A stretch of DNA of 13,590 nt from contig JAQXNQ010000074.1 in NCBI GenBank assembly GCA_029098085.1, positions 1 through 13,590 on the forward strand, in the 5' to 3' direction. Both the position numbers and the translations under genes were made by a program. How positions within the stretch are numbered: the stretch's first letter is position 1; the number at the start of each line of letters is the position of its first letter. This stretch comes from Oscillospiraceae bacterium (GTDB lineage: Bacteria > Bacillota > Clostridia > Oscillospirales > Ruminococcaceae). The notes under the pieces are model-generated. The model ran no database searches. It was given only the letters and a program-made list of their open reading frames with translations, and was not told where the DNA came from. Of the stretch, positions 6,112 through 13,468 are shown in pieces.

Positions 6112-7488
6112 TTATTTCAACACATGCACGCGGATTTCAGCTGCGTGATCTGCGGAAACAGACGTGAAAGGCGCATCGGGGAACAGAACCTGAGAGAACA
6201 CGCGGGTTCCGTTGTCCAGAAAGAGCTCCGCTGCCGAGTGGTCAAAGGTCAGCTCCAGCTTCCAGCCGCCCTCATAAAAGCGGGGCGCCGTGATGACCGA
6301 GTACCAGTCGCTGCCGAACAGCGGATTAAAATCCCGCGCGCCCGCCTTCGAGCGGTCGATGAAGGCCTCGTTGGCCTCGTTGACACCGAAGGTAAACTGC
6401 TGGCCGGCCTCGTTGGAAAGGGTAACGGTGCAGGGACCTTCGCCTGTGACAGTCAGCTTGAAGACCTCGCCGGGCAGGGTTCCGTCAGAGGGGGTGCCTT
6501 CATCGAAGGCGTTGTCCGTCACCGGCCTGCCGGCCAGCCGGACGCCGCCAAGGGGGGTATCCACCAGCGACAGGACGCGGGGAGCGGTCATGACGCAGCA
6601 GAATTCGTTTGTCGGGGTATCGCCGGCATAGACGGGGTTATCGCCCCAGCCGACGAGGATCCGCTCATCGGTGTTGTAGTAGGTGACGGCGGCGTAGTTA
6701 TCAAAGCCGCTGTCGATGAACTCGGGAGCCGTGAACCGGCCGTCCGGGGTGAAGGTGTCGCCGTCGAAGGCGCCGATGAAGTACTGGACGCGGCCGCCGT
6801 GGTTGGCTTCATTGGGACCCATGCTGACCATCAGCACCCATCTGGTCTCGCCGCTTACTTCCAGCGGGAACAGGTCGGGGCATTCCCAGACGCCCTCCGA
6901 GTAATTGCCTTCGGGGCCGAACTCGCCGGTCTTCTCCCAGCTCTTCAGGTCCTTGGAGGCGTAGAAGTGAACCCGGTCGCCTGCTGCCAGCACCATGCCC
7001 CAGCAGCCCTTCTGCTCGTTGCGGAAGACCTTGGGGTCGCGGAAATCGCGCATCCGGCTGGGAATGACGGGGTTGCCTTCGTACATGGTGAAGGTCATGC
7101 CGTCGTCCAGGCTGTAAGCGATGCTCTGCTGCTCGTAATCGTCGCCGGTTTCGGTGTGGTGATGATGGGTGAACATGGCGACGATCGGGGTCTTGCCGTC
7201 CTTGCCGAAGCCGGCGGTGTTTTCGATGTCGCAGACAGCGCTGCCGGAGAAGATCATGCCCAGCTCATCCGGCGCCATGACGATGGGATGATGCTCCCAG
7301 TGAAGCAGATCGGCGCTGCTGGCATGGCCCCAGTGCATGGGCCCCCAGACGGTATCGTCCGGGTTATGCTGGTAGAAGAGATGGTAGCGGCCGTTTTCAT
7401 AAACCAGGCCGTTGGGATCGTTGGTCCAGCCGGTTTTGGGGCTGAAGTGCAGCTCGGGCCGGAAGTCGCGGATGCCTTTTGTACTCAT
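6112..7488 (-). CDS. GH32 beta-fructosidase, intracellular (downstream copy)
   Basis: A 458-residue glycoside hydrolase family 32 enzyme that would cleave terminal fructose from sucrose, sucrose 6-phosphate or fructo-oligosaccharides. The five-bladed propeller motifs are present: WTNDPNG with nucleophile D24, FYQHNP at 38-43, SGSA at 81-84, FRDP with D151 as stabiliser, and WECPD with E202 as acid/base. A shorter beta-sandwich follows (about 340-458, with DHSAAELFLDNGTRVF). There is no signal peptide, so it acts in the cytoplasm after import. It lies 40 bp after the other GH32 gene, with AAGG about eight bases before the ATG. Unusual: a run of four histidines at 108-111 just before the EQQSIAYS segment, shared with the paralogue. 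Sucrose versus longer-chain preference cannot be read from sequence. Confidence 0.94.
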   Translation of the reverse strand: MSTKGIRDFRPELHFSPKTGWTNDPNGLVYENGRYHLFYQHNPDDTVWGPMHWGHASSADLLHWEHHPIVMAPDELGMIFSGSAVCDIENTAGFGKDGKTPIVAMFTHHHHTETGDDYEQQSIAYSLDDGMTFTMYEGNPVIPSRMRDFRDPKVFRNEQKGCWGMVLAAGDRVHFYASKDLKSWEKTGEFGPEGNYSEGVWECPDLFPLEVSGETRWVLMVSMGPNEANHGGRVQYFIGAFDGDTFTPDGRFTAPEFIDSGFDNYAAVTYYNTDERILVGWGDNPVYAGDTPTNEFCCVMTAPRVLSLVDTPLGGVRLAGRPVTDNAFDEGTPSDGTLPGEVFKLTVTGEGPCTVTLSNEAGQQFTFGVNEANEAFIDRSKAGARDFNPLFGSDWYSVITAPRFYEGGWKLELTFDHSAAELFLDNGTRVFSQVLFPDAPFTSVSADHAAEIRVHVLK

Positions 7489-7528
7489 GGTAAGCCTTCT
7501 TTCAGTTTGTGCGGTTTATGTGTGCGCT

Positions 7529-8911
7529 TTATTTCAGCGTGTGAACCAGTATGCCGGCGTTTCCGGAAGCGGTGACCGCCGTATAGGGCGTGTCGGGGTA
7601 GACCACCTGGGTGAAAATGCGGGTGCCGTTGTCCAGAAACAGCTCTGCAATCGAATGGTCAAAGGTCAGCTCCAGCTTCCATGCTCCGTCATAAAAACGG
7701 GGCGCGGAGATCACGGAGTACCAGTCGCTTGCAAATACTTCACTGAAATCCTTCGCACCGGCAGCCCTGCGGTCGATGAACGCTTCGTTCTGCTCGTTGA
7801 CGCCGAAGAGGAACTGCTGGCCCGCGTCGTTTTGGAGGGCAACGGTGCAGGGGCCTTCGCCGGTGACCGTCAGCTTGAAAACCTCGCCGGGGAGGGTGCC
7901 GTCACAGGCGACGCCTTCTCCGAAGAACGCGTCCGCTTTGGAGGCGCCTGCCAGCCGCAGACCGCCCTTCGGGGTATCGACCAGCGAAAGGGTACGGGGC
8001 AGGGTCATATCGCCGCAGTATTCTCCGGTGGGGGACTCGTTGGCATATACCCAGTTGATGCCCCAGCCGATCAGGATCCGCTCCGACGCGTTGTCAAAGG
8101 TGACGCCGGCATAGTTGTCAAAGCCGCAGTCGATGAATTCCGGTTCGGTGAACCGGCCGTCGCAGGTGAAGGTGTCTCCGTCGAAGGAGCCGATGAAGTA
8201 CTGGGTACGGGCGCCGTGATTCTCCTCGTTGCGGCCCATGCTGACCAGCAGCACCCATCTGGTTTCGCCGTTTACCTCCAGTGGGAACAGATCGGGGCAC
8301 TCCCAGACACCCTGCGAATAGTTCCCCTCCGGGCCGAATTCGCCGGTCTTTTCCCAGTTCTTCAGGTCTTTGGAAGCGTAGAAATGAACCCGGTCGCCTG
8401 CCGCCAGCACCAGTCCCCAGCAGTTTTTGACGGTGTTGCGGAAAACCTTGGGGTCGCGGAAGTCCCGTGCGCGGCTGGGCAGGACGGGATTTCCTTCATA
8501 TTTTTCAAAGTGCACGCCGTCGGTGCTCCAGGCGATGCTCTGCTGCTCGTAATCCTGGGCATGGTCGGTGCCTTCCTCGTGATGATGGTGGGTGAAGACG
8601 GCGACGATGGGCGCCTTGCCGTCTTTGCCGAAGCCGGAGGTGTGTTTGCTGTCGTATACGGCGCTGCCGGAGAAGATCGTCCCCAGCTCGTCCGGATAGA
8701 GAGCGATGGGGAGGTGCTGCCAGTGGATCAGATCCCGGCTGACCGCGTGAGCCCAGTGCATGGGGCCCCAGTGAGCGGCATCGGGGTTATACTGAGCAAA
8801 CAGATGATAGTTTCCGTTTTCATAGACCAGACCGTTGGGATCGTTGATCCAGTTGCTTTCCGGCGTATAGTGCAGCTCAGGGCGGAAATTGCGGATACCA
8901 TTTGTACTCAT
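7529..8911 (-). CDS. GH32 beta-fructosidase, intracellular (upstream copy)
   Basis: A 460-residue paralogue of the next gene, first in the operon. Catalytic motifs are intact: WINDPNG (D24), SGSA (81-84), FRDP (D153) and WECPD (E204), with a C-terminal sandwich that includes DHSIAELFLDNGTRIF. About 43 of the first 60 residues match the downstream copy, so this is an older duplication and not a recent copy. Differences fall near the active-site rim: FAQYNP here replaces FYQHNP, and two residues are added in the loop after the four-histidine run. No signal peptide. AAAGGAG lies about eight bases before the ATG. The two enzymes probably differ in chain-length or linkage preference (sucrose, kestose/FOS, inulin or levan types), which I cannot assign. 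Confidence 0.94.
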   Translation of the reverse strand: MSTNGIRNFRPELHYTPESNWINDPNGLVYENGNYHLFAQYNPDAAHWGPMHWAHAVSRDLIHWQHLPIALYPDELGTIFSGSAVYDSKHTSGFGKDGKAPIVAVFTHHHHEEGTDHAQDYEQQSIAWSTDGVHFEKYEGNPVLPSRARDFRDPKVFRNTVKNCWGLVLAAGDRVHFYASKDLKNWEKTGEFGPEGNYSQGVWECPDLFPLEVNGETRWVLLVSMGRNEENHGARTQYFIGSFDGDTFTCDGRFTEPEFIDCGFDNYAGVTFDNASERILIGWGINWVYANESPTGEYCGDMTLPRTLSLVDTPKGGLRLAGASKADAFFGEGVACDGTLPGEVFKLTVTGEGPCTVALQNDAGQQFLFGVNEQNEAFIDRRAAGAKDFSEVFASDWYSVISAPRFYDGAWKLELTFDHSIAELFLDNGTRIFTQVVYPDTPYTAVTASGNAGILVHTLK

Positions 8912-8952
8912 GAGAGATGCTCCTTTCCTTCGTAGAAACGAAATTCCAGCGC

Positions 8953-8972
8953 TTTAACATTAACTATGTTTA
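8953..8972 (-). promoter_or_regulatory. Candidate operator in the GH32 operon leader
   Basis: On the minus strand the sequence TAAACATAGTTAATGTTAAA contains the inverted repeat AACAT-5 nt-ATGTT (8956-8970). A closely related sequence lies just downstream of the divergent transporter promoter (9282-9300), which suggests that one regulator binds both. It is about 40 bp upstream of the GH32 start codon and downstream of the promoter at 9090-9119, so it could act as a roadblock. Confidence 0.4.
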
Positions 8973-9089
8973 GTCATTACTCTTCAGATACAGTCTGCAG
9001 GAATCCAAAATGCGCTGTAACCGGAACTTCCGGCGGACAAACGCTTTCGGATCAGCGCCTATATCTGTTCGTATGATGTAACTGAGTAA

Positions 9090-9119
9090 ATAATAACACT
9101 CTTAATATGCGTTTGTAAA
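9090..9119 (-). promoter_or_regulatory. Probable promoter of the GH32-fructokinase operon
   Basis: On the minus strand a -10 TATTAT (9095-9090) is preceded by TTACAA at 17 bp (9118-9113) or TTTACA at 18 bp (9119-9114). Transcription would begin near 9083 and leave a leader of about 170 nt before the ATG at 8911. GTTTGTAAAC (9111-9120), a dyad of GTTT and AAAC, overlaps the -35 and could be part of an operator. Confidence 0.55.
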
Positions 9120-9245
9120 CTGGCAAAAAGCACATATTTTCCTGAAATTTATTGTCATAGAACGCGAAAAAGGACGACACGAGGTATTTTTGCACAAATG
9201 AGGCTCACATTTATACATCAAAACGTAAAACTTGAGAAATAGTTG

Positions 9246-9274
9246 TTGACAAAGAGCACACTGCATGGTATGAT
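9246..9274 (+). promoter_or_regulatory. Promoter of the carbohydrate ABC importer operon
   Basis: TTGACA (9246-9251) and TATGAT (9269-9274) are 17 bp apart, close to the sigma-70 consensus. Transcription would start near 9281 and leave a leader of about 175 nt. That leader contains a 7-bp hairpin (9323-9329 with 9333-9339, loop of 3) and GC-rich sequence at about 9390-9430, without a recognisable riboswitch. Confidence 0.8.
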
Positions 9275-9281
9275 CATTTCG

Positions 9282-9300
9282 TAAACACGGTTATGTAAAA
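9282..9300 (+). promoter_or_regulatory. Candidate operator at the start of the importer transcript
   Basis: TAAACACGGTTATGTAAAA begins at the inferred +1. It matches the GH32-leader element at 10 of the first 12 positions (TAAACA-two variable bases-GTTA), and the remainder aligns with two single-base gaps. A repressor bound here would block initiation. The ROK protein encoded at the right end of the window is the natural candidate, but no ROK consensus is clearly matched. Confidence 0.4.
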
Positions 9301-9455
9301 CAAAGTTGTGCAATAAGACCGGGCGGCTGGTTCAGCCGCAATGCATGTCCGACTCAAAATAAATTGGAGCAAGGCGTGGTGATAAGGCAGGAAGCCCGCG
9401 GCCCGGAGGGCGGGAAACTCCTTCGGGGAAAAATTTATGATTGGAGCTGAAGTCT

Positions 9456-10391
9456 ATGGCAAAGGTTAAGACGAAGACGGGCGTGAAAGGGACACTTGCC
9501 CATGTCCTTTCCTCCTGGCAGCTGTATGTGCTGCTTTTGCCCGCACTGATCTGGCTGATTCTGTTTGCGTACTACCCCATGTACGGCGTCATCATTGCGT
9601 TCAAGGATTTCAAAATGCGTTCCGGCATCCTGGCAAGCCCCTGGGCCGATCCGCTGCTGAAATACTTCCAACAGTTTTTCAGCACCAGCATTGCGGTAAC
9701 GGCCATCAAGAACACGATCGTCCTGAGTCTGGAGCAGTTGGTGATCTCCTTCCCGATCCCGATTATCTTCGCCCTGCTGCTGAACCAGCTGCGGAGCGAC
9801 AAAACCCGCAAGGTCGTCCAGACCATTTCCTACGCGCCCTATTTCCTTTCCAACGTTATTCTCGTCTGTATCATGAACATGCTGTTCTCCGCCAACGGCA
9901 TTGTCAACAATGCGATTGTTTCTCTGGGCGGAAGCATCCAGTCGTTTATTTAGGATGCAGAGTATTTCCGCACGATGTATATCGGCTCTACCATCTGGCA
10001 GACCATGGGCTTCAACGCCATCGTGTACATCGCAGCCCTGACCGGCATCTCCGGCGACTATTATGAAGCGGCCGTCATCGACGGCGCGACCAAGCTGCAG
10101 CGGATCATCTACATTGACATCCCGCTGATCATGCCGACCGTCATCCTGATGCTGATCCTCGCCATCGGCAACGTCATGAGCCTGGGCTACGAAAAGGCCT
10201 TCCTGATGCAGCAGCCCCTGAACTCCTCCGTTTCCGAGATCATTTCCACCTATGTGTACAAGGTCGGCCTGCAGAGCGCCCAGTACAGCTTCGCTACGGC
10301 AGTAGGCCTGTTCAACTCGGTGGTCAACTTCATCATTCTGGTCTGCGCAAACGCCGTTTCCAAGAAATTTGCCGGCGTCAGCATCTTCTAA
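9456..10391 (+). pseudogene. LplB-type sugar ABC transporter permease interrupted by an in-frame TAG
   Basis: Read as one frame, this is a 311-position inner-membrane permease of the CUT1/LplB group. It starts at MAKVKTKTG (GGAG nine bases upstream; a TTG five codons earlier is less likely) and ends at the normal TAA. Codon 166 (9951-9953) is TAG, between ...GGSIQSFI and DAEYFRTMYIGSTIWQ; homology is continuous on both sides with no shift of frame. Upstream of the stop are the first transmembrane helices (LYVLLLPALIWLILF and others). Downstream are the remaining helices and the EAA coupling loop (YYEAAVIDGA, E204), so a product stopped at 165 residues could not dock to an ATPase. Reinitiation at the ATG at 9975 has no ribosome binding site. 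It may be a nonsense allele, a sequence error or a recoded codon. It should pair with the next permease. Confidence 0.85.
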
Positions 10392-10409
10392 AGGAAGGAG
10401 GAAACGAAC

Positions 10410-11315
10410 ATGAGTGAAAAAACTTCCGGTATCGTCGGCTGTAAGGAATCTGCCGGCGACCGCGTCTTCAATGCGTTCAACCTGGTTCTGATGATTCTCA
10501 TCAGCATTGTCATCGTGTATCCGCTCTGGTATACGATCATCGCTTCCGTCACCGATCCTGTTGTTGTCAACAGCGGCAAGTTCCTGCTGATCCCGACCAA
10601 ATTCTACGCCGGCGGCTACAAGGAAGCCTTTGACTATCCGATGATCTGGACCGGCTACCGCAATTCCTTTGTCTACACCATCGTGTACATCCTCGTCGCC
10701 CTCTGCACGACCGTCCCCGGTGCTTACGCCCTCTCCAGAAAGGACATGGCCGGCCGGCGTCCGCTGATGTTCCTGTTTACCTTTACGATGTTCTTCAACG
10801 GCGGCATGATCCCCATGTACCTGACCGTCAAGGGACTCGGCATTTACGATTCCATCTGGGCACTGGTGCTGCCCATCGGCGTATCGGTTTACAACCTGAT
10901 CGTCTGCCGCTCCTTCTTTGAATCCAGCCTGCCCAATGAGCTGCTGGAGGCCTCCAAGCTGGACGGCTGCTCCGACTTCGGCTTCTTCTTCCGGATTGCC
11001 CTTCCGCTTTCCACCACCATCATCGCGGTTATGGTGCTGTTCTACGCCACCTCCATGTGGAACATCTACTTCAACGCCATCATGTTCATGCAGGACGAGC
11101 ACAAGATGCCGCTGCAGGTGGTGCTGCGCAACCTCGTTCTGTCCAACCAGCTGCTGCAGGGTGCGTCCGCCTCTGAAATGGTTGAAAAGCAGAAGCTGGT
11201 CGACCAGCTCAAGTACGTTATCGTGACGCTGGCCGCCTTCCCGCTGGTCATTGTGTACCCCTTCGTGCAGAAATACTTTGCCAAGGGCGTCATGATCGGC
11301 GCTGTAAAAGGCTGA
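10410..11315 (+). CDS. LplC-type sugar ABC transporter permease
   Basis: A 301-residue inner-membrane permease of the binding-protein-dependent, carbohydrate-uptake type. It has about six hydrophobic segments (about 24-46, 85-105, 117-137, 148-168, 200-220 and near the C-terminus). The EAA coupling loop is at about 177-200 (NELLEASKLDG, then FRIALPLS). It ends FAKGVMIGAVKG, a typical finish for LplC/YtcP proteins. GGAGG lies about nine bases before the ATG, 18 bp after the stop of the first permease. The two permeases would form a heterodimeric channel with a shared ATPase encoded elsewhere (MsmK-like), since no ATPase gene for it is in the window. Confidence 0.94.
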   Translation: MSEKTSGIVGCKESAGDRVFNAFNLVLMILISIVIVYPLWYTIIASVTDPVVVNSGKFLLIPTKFYAGGYKEAFDYPMIWTGYRNSFVYTIVYILVALCTTVPGAYALSRKDMAGRRPLMFLFTFTMFFNGGMIPMYLTVKGLGIYDSIWALVLPIGVSVYNLIVCRSFFESSLPNELLEASKLDGCSDFGFFFRIALPLSTTIIAVMVLFYATSMWNIYFNAIMFMQDEHKMPLQVVLRNLVLSNQLLQGASASEMVEKQKLVDQLKYVIVTLAAFPLVIVYPFVQKYFAKGVMIGAVKG

Positions 11316-11470
11316 TCCCTTTTTCTTCTGCCGGTGTCCCGGCTCTCCGGGCGCGGGGCACCGGCAGGACCTCCTGTTCCCGATTGTCACAGGCGCGATG
11401 TCCGGAAATTTCTCCGGCCGTATATAATCGCCCGCAGCGGGCGAAATTCATAAAAGAAAGGGTATTTCTT
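11316..11470 (+). other. Structured intergenic spacer between permease and binding-protein genes
   Basis: This 155-bp spacer holds two hairpins. The first (11329-11366) has an outer 8-bp stem TGCCGGTG/CACCGGCA and an inner 5-bp stem CCCGG/CCGGG with a 4-nt loop. The second (11428-11444) is TCGCCCGC-A-GCGGGCGA. Neither is followed by a T-run, so they look more like processing or stability structures than terminators. TATAAT (11423-11428) could be a -10 for extra transcription of the binding-protein gene, but no -35 is seen. Confidence 0.45.
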
Positions 11471-13207
11471 ATGAAAAAGAATCTTGCACTGGCACTGATC
11501 GTTTCGATGCTCGCATCCGTTGCTCTGACCGGCTGCGGCGGCAGCACTGGCGGCAACGGCGGCAATGGCGGCTCTGCAGCCGTCGGCGCGGAATACCTCA
11601 ATCTGGACGGCACCCTGCCGATCATCAAGGATGTGGCCGCATTTGAGAAGGCCAACGGCGGCAAGCTCACCATGCAGATCATCAACGACGCAGCTAGAAC
11701 GGTTGAAGTCAAGGATTTGGCCATGGTGCAGCGCTGGAAGGAAGACACCGGCATCGAATTCGACTGGAAGGTCATGTCCTCCGACTCCGCTGCCGAAAAG
11801 CTGTCCCTGATGCTGACCTCCGGCGACGATCTGCCCGACGCTTTCTGGAACTTCCCCGGCGGTCTGTCCGGCCAGTATGCGGTTCAGTACTCCGACCAGG
11901 ATGTCTTCATCCCCACCGAAGACCTGATCGACGAGTATTGCCCCACCCTCGTCAAGATCCTGGAGGACAACCCCCAGTATCAGAAAGAAATCGTCACCCC
12001 CGACGGCCACAAGTACGGCTTCCCCTACATTGAGCAGATGAAGGGCCTCGTTATGACCTCCGGCCCTCTGCTGATCAACCAGAACTGGCTGGATGCGGTC
12101 GGCATGGATATGCCCACCACCGTGGACGAGTTCACCGATGTGATCTACGCCTTCAAGGAAGCCGGCGACCTGAACGGCAACGGCGAAGCGGACGAGATCC
12201 CCGTTCTGACCATGTTCGGCCCTGAAGAGATCGATACCTTCGGCTCCTACAATATGTTCTACCGCTTTACCGGCTGCTTCGGTCAGGCCGACAGCTACTG
12301 CTACGGCAACTATACCGCTGATCATCTGGCTGTCATCGACGGCAAGATCACCTTCACCGGCTGGGAAGAGTCCATCCGCAAGACCGCAGACTACTTCCAT
12401 CAGCTGTATGCCGACGGCCTGCTGAATGTGGACTGCTTCGAGGCGACCACCACCACCAACTACACCAACAACGAGCTGATCCAGGACGTTGCCAAGGCCG
12501 GTGTGCTGGGCTGCTGGACCGACATGCAGATCACCAACAACGATGTCCGTCACGAGTACGCTCCCATCCCGCAGCTGACTGGCGAAGCCGGTCTCTCCGG
12601 TTTCCCCCTGAACTTCTCCGAGATGCAGGATACCTCCAACACCACCATCACCACCGCCTGCAAGTATCCGGAAGTCATCGCCTGCTTCGTTGAGTACCTG
12701 ATCTCCGATCCTTCCCTGTCTGTACAGTCCAACTGGGGCGCTGTCGGCTACAACTACTATGAAGACGAGAACGGCATGCTCTGCTTCAACCTCGATGAAA
12801 GAGGAGACATCATCCCCGTTGCTCCTTACACCTCCTTCGGCGAAATGCGTACCAACACCACGCCCGCCCGCGGTTCCATGATTGTTCTGGACGAGTACTA
12901 TGACACCGTCTGCCAGTACACCTACGATGCGGTGACCCTGCTGCAAGGCCAGTATGTCAACGGTAAGGAAGAGCAGCTTGCCCGTGGCACCAACGTTCCC
13001 AAGATGCTGATGACCCTGGAAGAGAACCAGCGCCTGGCTCAGATCCAGCCTGTTATCTCTGACATTGTCGACCGGTATGTTGCCAATTCCGTCAAGAACG
13101 GCACCTCCGATGCGGAGTGGAATGCCTACAAGGAAGAACTGAAGGCTGCAGGCGTGGAAGAACTCGTCTCCATCTTCCAGACGGCTTACGACCGCGTCAA
13201 CCAGTAA
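11471..13207 (+). CDS. Extracellular solute-binding lipoprotein of the sugar ABC importer
   Basis: A 578-residue family-1-type solute-binding protein, of the long LipO-like size that accompanies LplB/LplC permeases. The signal peptide MKKNLALALIVSMLASVALTGC has lipobox LTGC with Cys22, so the protein is anchored outside the membrane, followed by a glycine-rich linker (about 23-36). The mature domain has typical features: a mixed alpha/beta region (LSLMLTSGDDLPDAFW), a D-rich loop DLNGNGEADEIP that looks like a calcium-binding turn, and a C-terminal helix. The start is set by the signal peptide and AAGGG nine bases upstream; an in-frame upstream extension is not coding-like. It probably captures fructo-oligosaccharides or another fructan, judged from the divergent GH32/fructokinase operon. 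The family is certain; the ligand is inferred. Confidence 0.94.
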   Translation: MKKNLALALIVSMLASVALTGCGGSTGGNGGNGGSAAVGAEYLNLDGTLPIIKDVAAFEKANGGKLTMQIINDAARTVEVKDLAMVQRWKEDTGIEFDWKVMSSDSAAEKLSLMLTSGDDLPDAFWNFPGGLSGQYAVQYSDQDVFIPTEDLIDEYCPTLVKILEDNPQYQKEIVTPDGHKYGFPYIEQMKGLVMTSGPLLINQNWLDAVGMDMPTTVDEFTDVIYAFKEAGDLNGNGEADEIPVLTMFGPEEIDTFGSYNMFYRFTGCFGQADSYCYGNYTADHLAVIDGKITFTGWEESIRKTADYFHQLYADGLLNVDCFEATTTTNYTNNELIQDVAKAGVLGCWTDMQITNNDVRHEYAPIPQLTGEAGLSGFPLNFSEMQDTSNTTITTACKYPEVIACFVEYLISDPSLSVQSNWGAVGYNYYEDENGMLCFNLDERGDIIPVAPYTSFGEMRTNTTPARGSMIVLDEYYDTVCQYTYDAVTLLQGQYVNGKEEQLARGTNVPKMLMTLEENQRLAQIQPVISDIVDRYVANSVKNGTSDAEWNAYKEELKAAGVEELVSIFQTAYDRVNQ

Positions 13208-13249
13208 TTCTTCCCCCGCGCAATCCCGTCAGGCAAAGCCAGACCTGAT

Positions 13250-13344
13250 CCCGCCGGCCATCAGCTCCAGGCCGGCGGGGATTGGAAACGGGCATGCCCT
13301 GCAGTCTGCGGTACAGAGAAACAGCCGCAGACGGGCAGCAGGGC
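13250..13344 (+). terminator. Tandem hairpins after the importer operon, possible terminator
   Basis: The first hairpin is a 10-bp stem CCCGCCGGCC/GGCCGGCGGG (13250-13259 with 13270-13279) with a 10-nt loop. The second has GTCTGCGG/CCGCAGAC (13304-13311 with 13325-13332), extended by GCCCTGC/GCAGGGC (13296-13302 with 13338-13344) across an uneven internal loop. No T-run follows either one, so they may be a weak or factor-assisted terminator, or 3'-end protection of the importer mRNA. Confidence 0.45.
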
Positions 13345-13384
13345 GTGCTCGTTTCAGCCATTTATATGAAAAACGGAAAATGAT

Positions 13385-13430
13385 AAAATCAATTTGTGCA
13401 CTTGATTTTTCAAAGCGGGAGTTGTACAAT
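13385..13430 (+). promoter_or_regulatory. Promoter with overlapping operator for the ROK regulator gene
   Basis: TTGATT (13402-13407) and TACAAT (13425-13430) are 17 bp apart. A perfect 8-bp inverted repeat, AAAATCAA and TTGATTTT (13385-13392 and 13402-13409, 9-nt spacer), covers the -35 and fits an autoregulatory operator. Transcription would start near 13437 with a leader of only about 32 nt. Confidence 0.65.
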
Positions 13431-13468
13431 ATTTATCAAGTCTATAGCGAGGAAATGAAGTCAGCACT

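Noticed and set aside
6124..8935. Two very long open frames on the plus strand opposite the GH32 genes
   Set aside because: They mirror the codon bias of the GH32 genes, resemble one another only because the GH32 genes are duplicates, and lack sensible domains and ribosome binding sites.
9106..9130. Possible catabolite-repression (cre) site near the GH32 promoter
   Set aside because: The sequence lacks the central CG and several fixed positions of the cre consensus; only the GTTT/AAAC dyad is convincing.
9437..9469. A 10-codon open frame (ATG at 9437) overlapping the permease start, as a leader peptide
   Set aside because: The only purine-rich sequence before it is weak, there is no run of regulatory codons, and such short frames are common by chance.
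9975..10391. Second half of the interrupted permease as an independent small gene
   Set aside because: It has no ribosome binding site before the ATG at 9975, is in exact frame with the first half, and by itself corresponds only to the C-terminal part of a permease.
9435..12946. Long minus-strand open frames opposite the permease and binding-protein genes
   Set aside because: Their proteins are rich in H, Q, D and G with no recognisable domain; the plus-strand genes have clear motifs, signals and ribosome binding sites.
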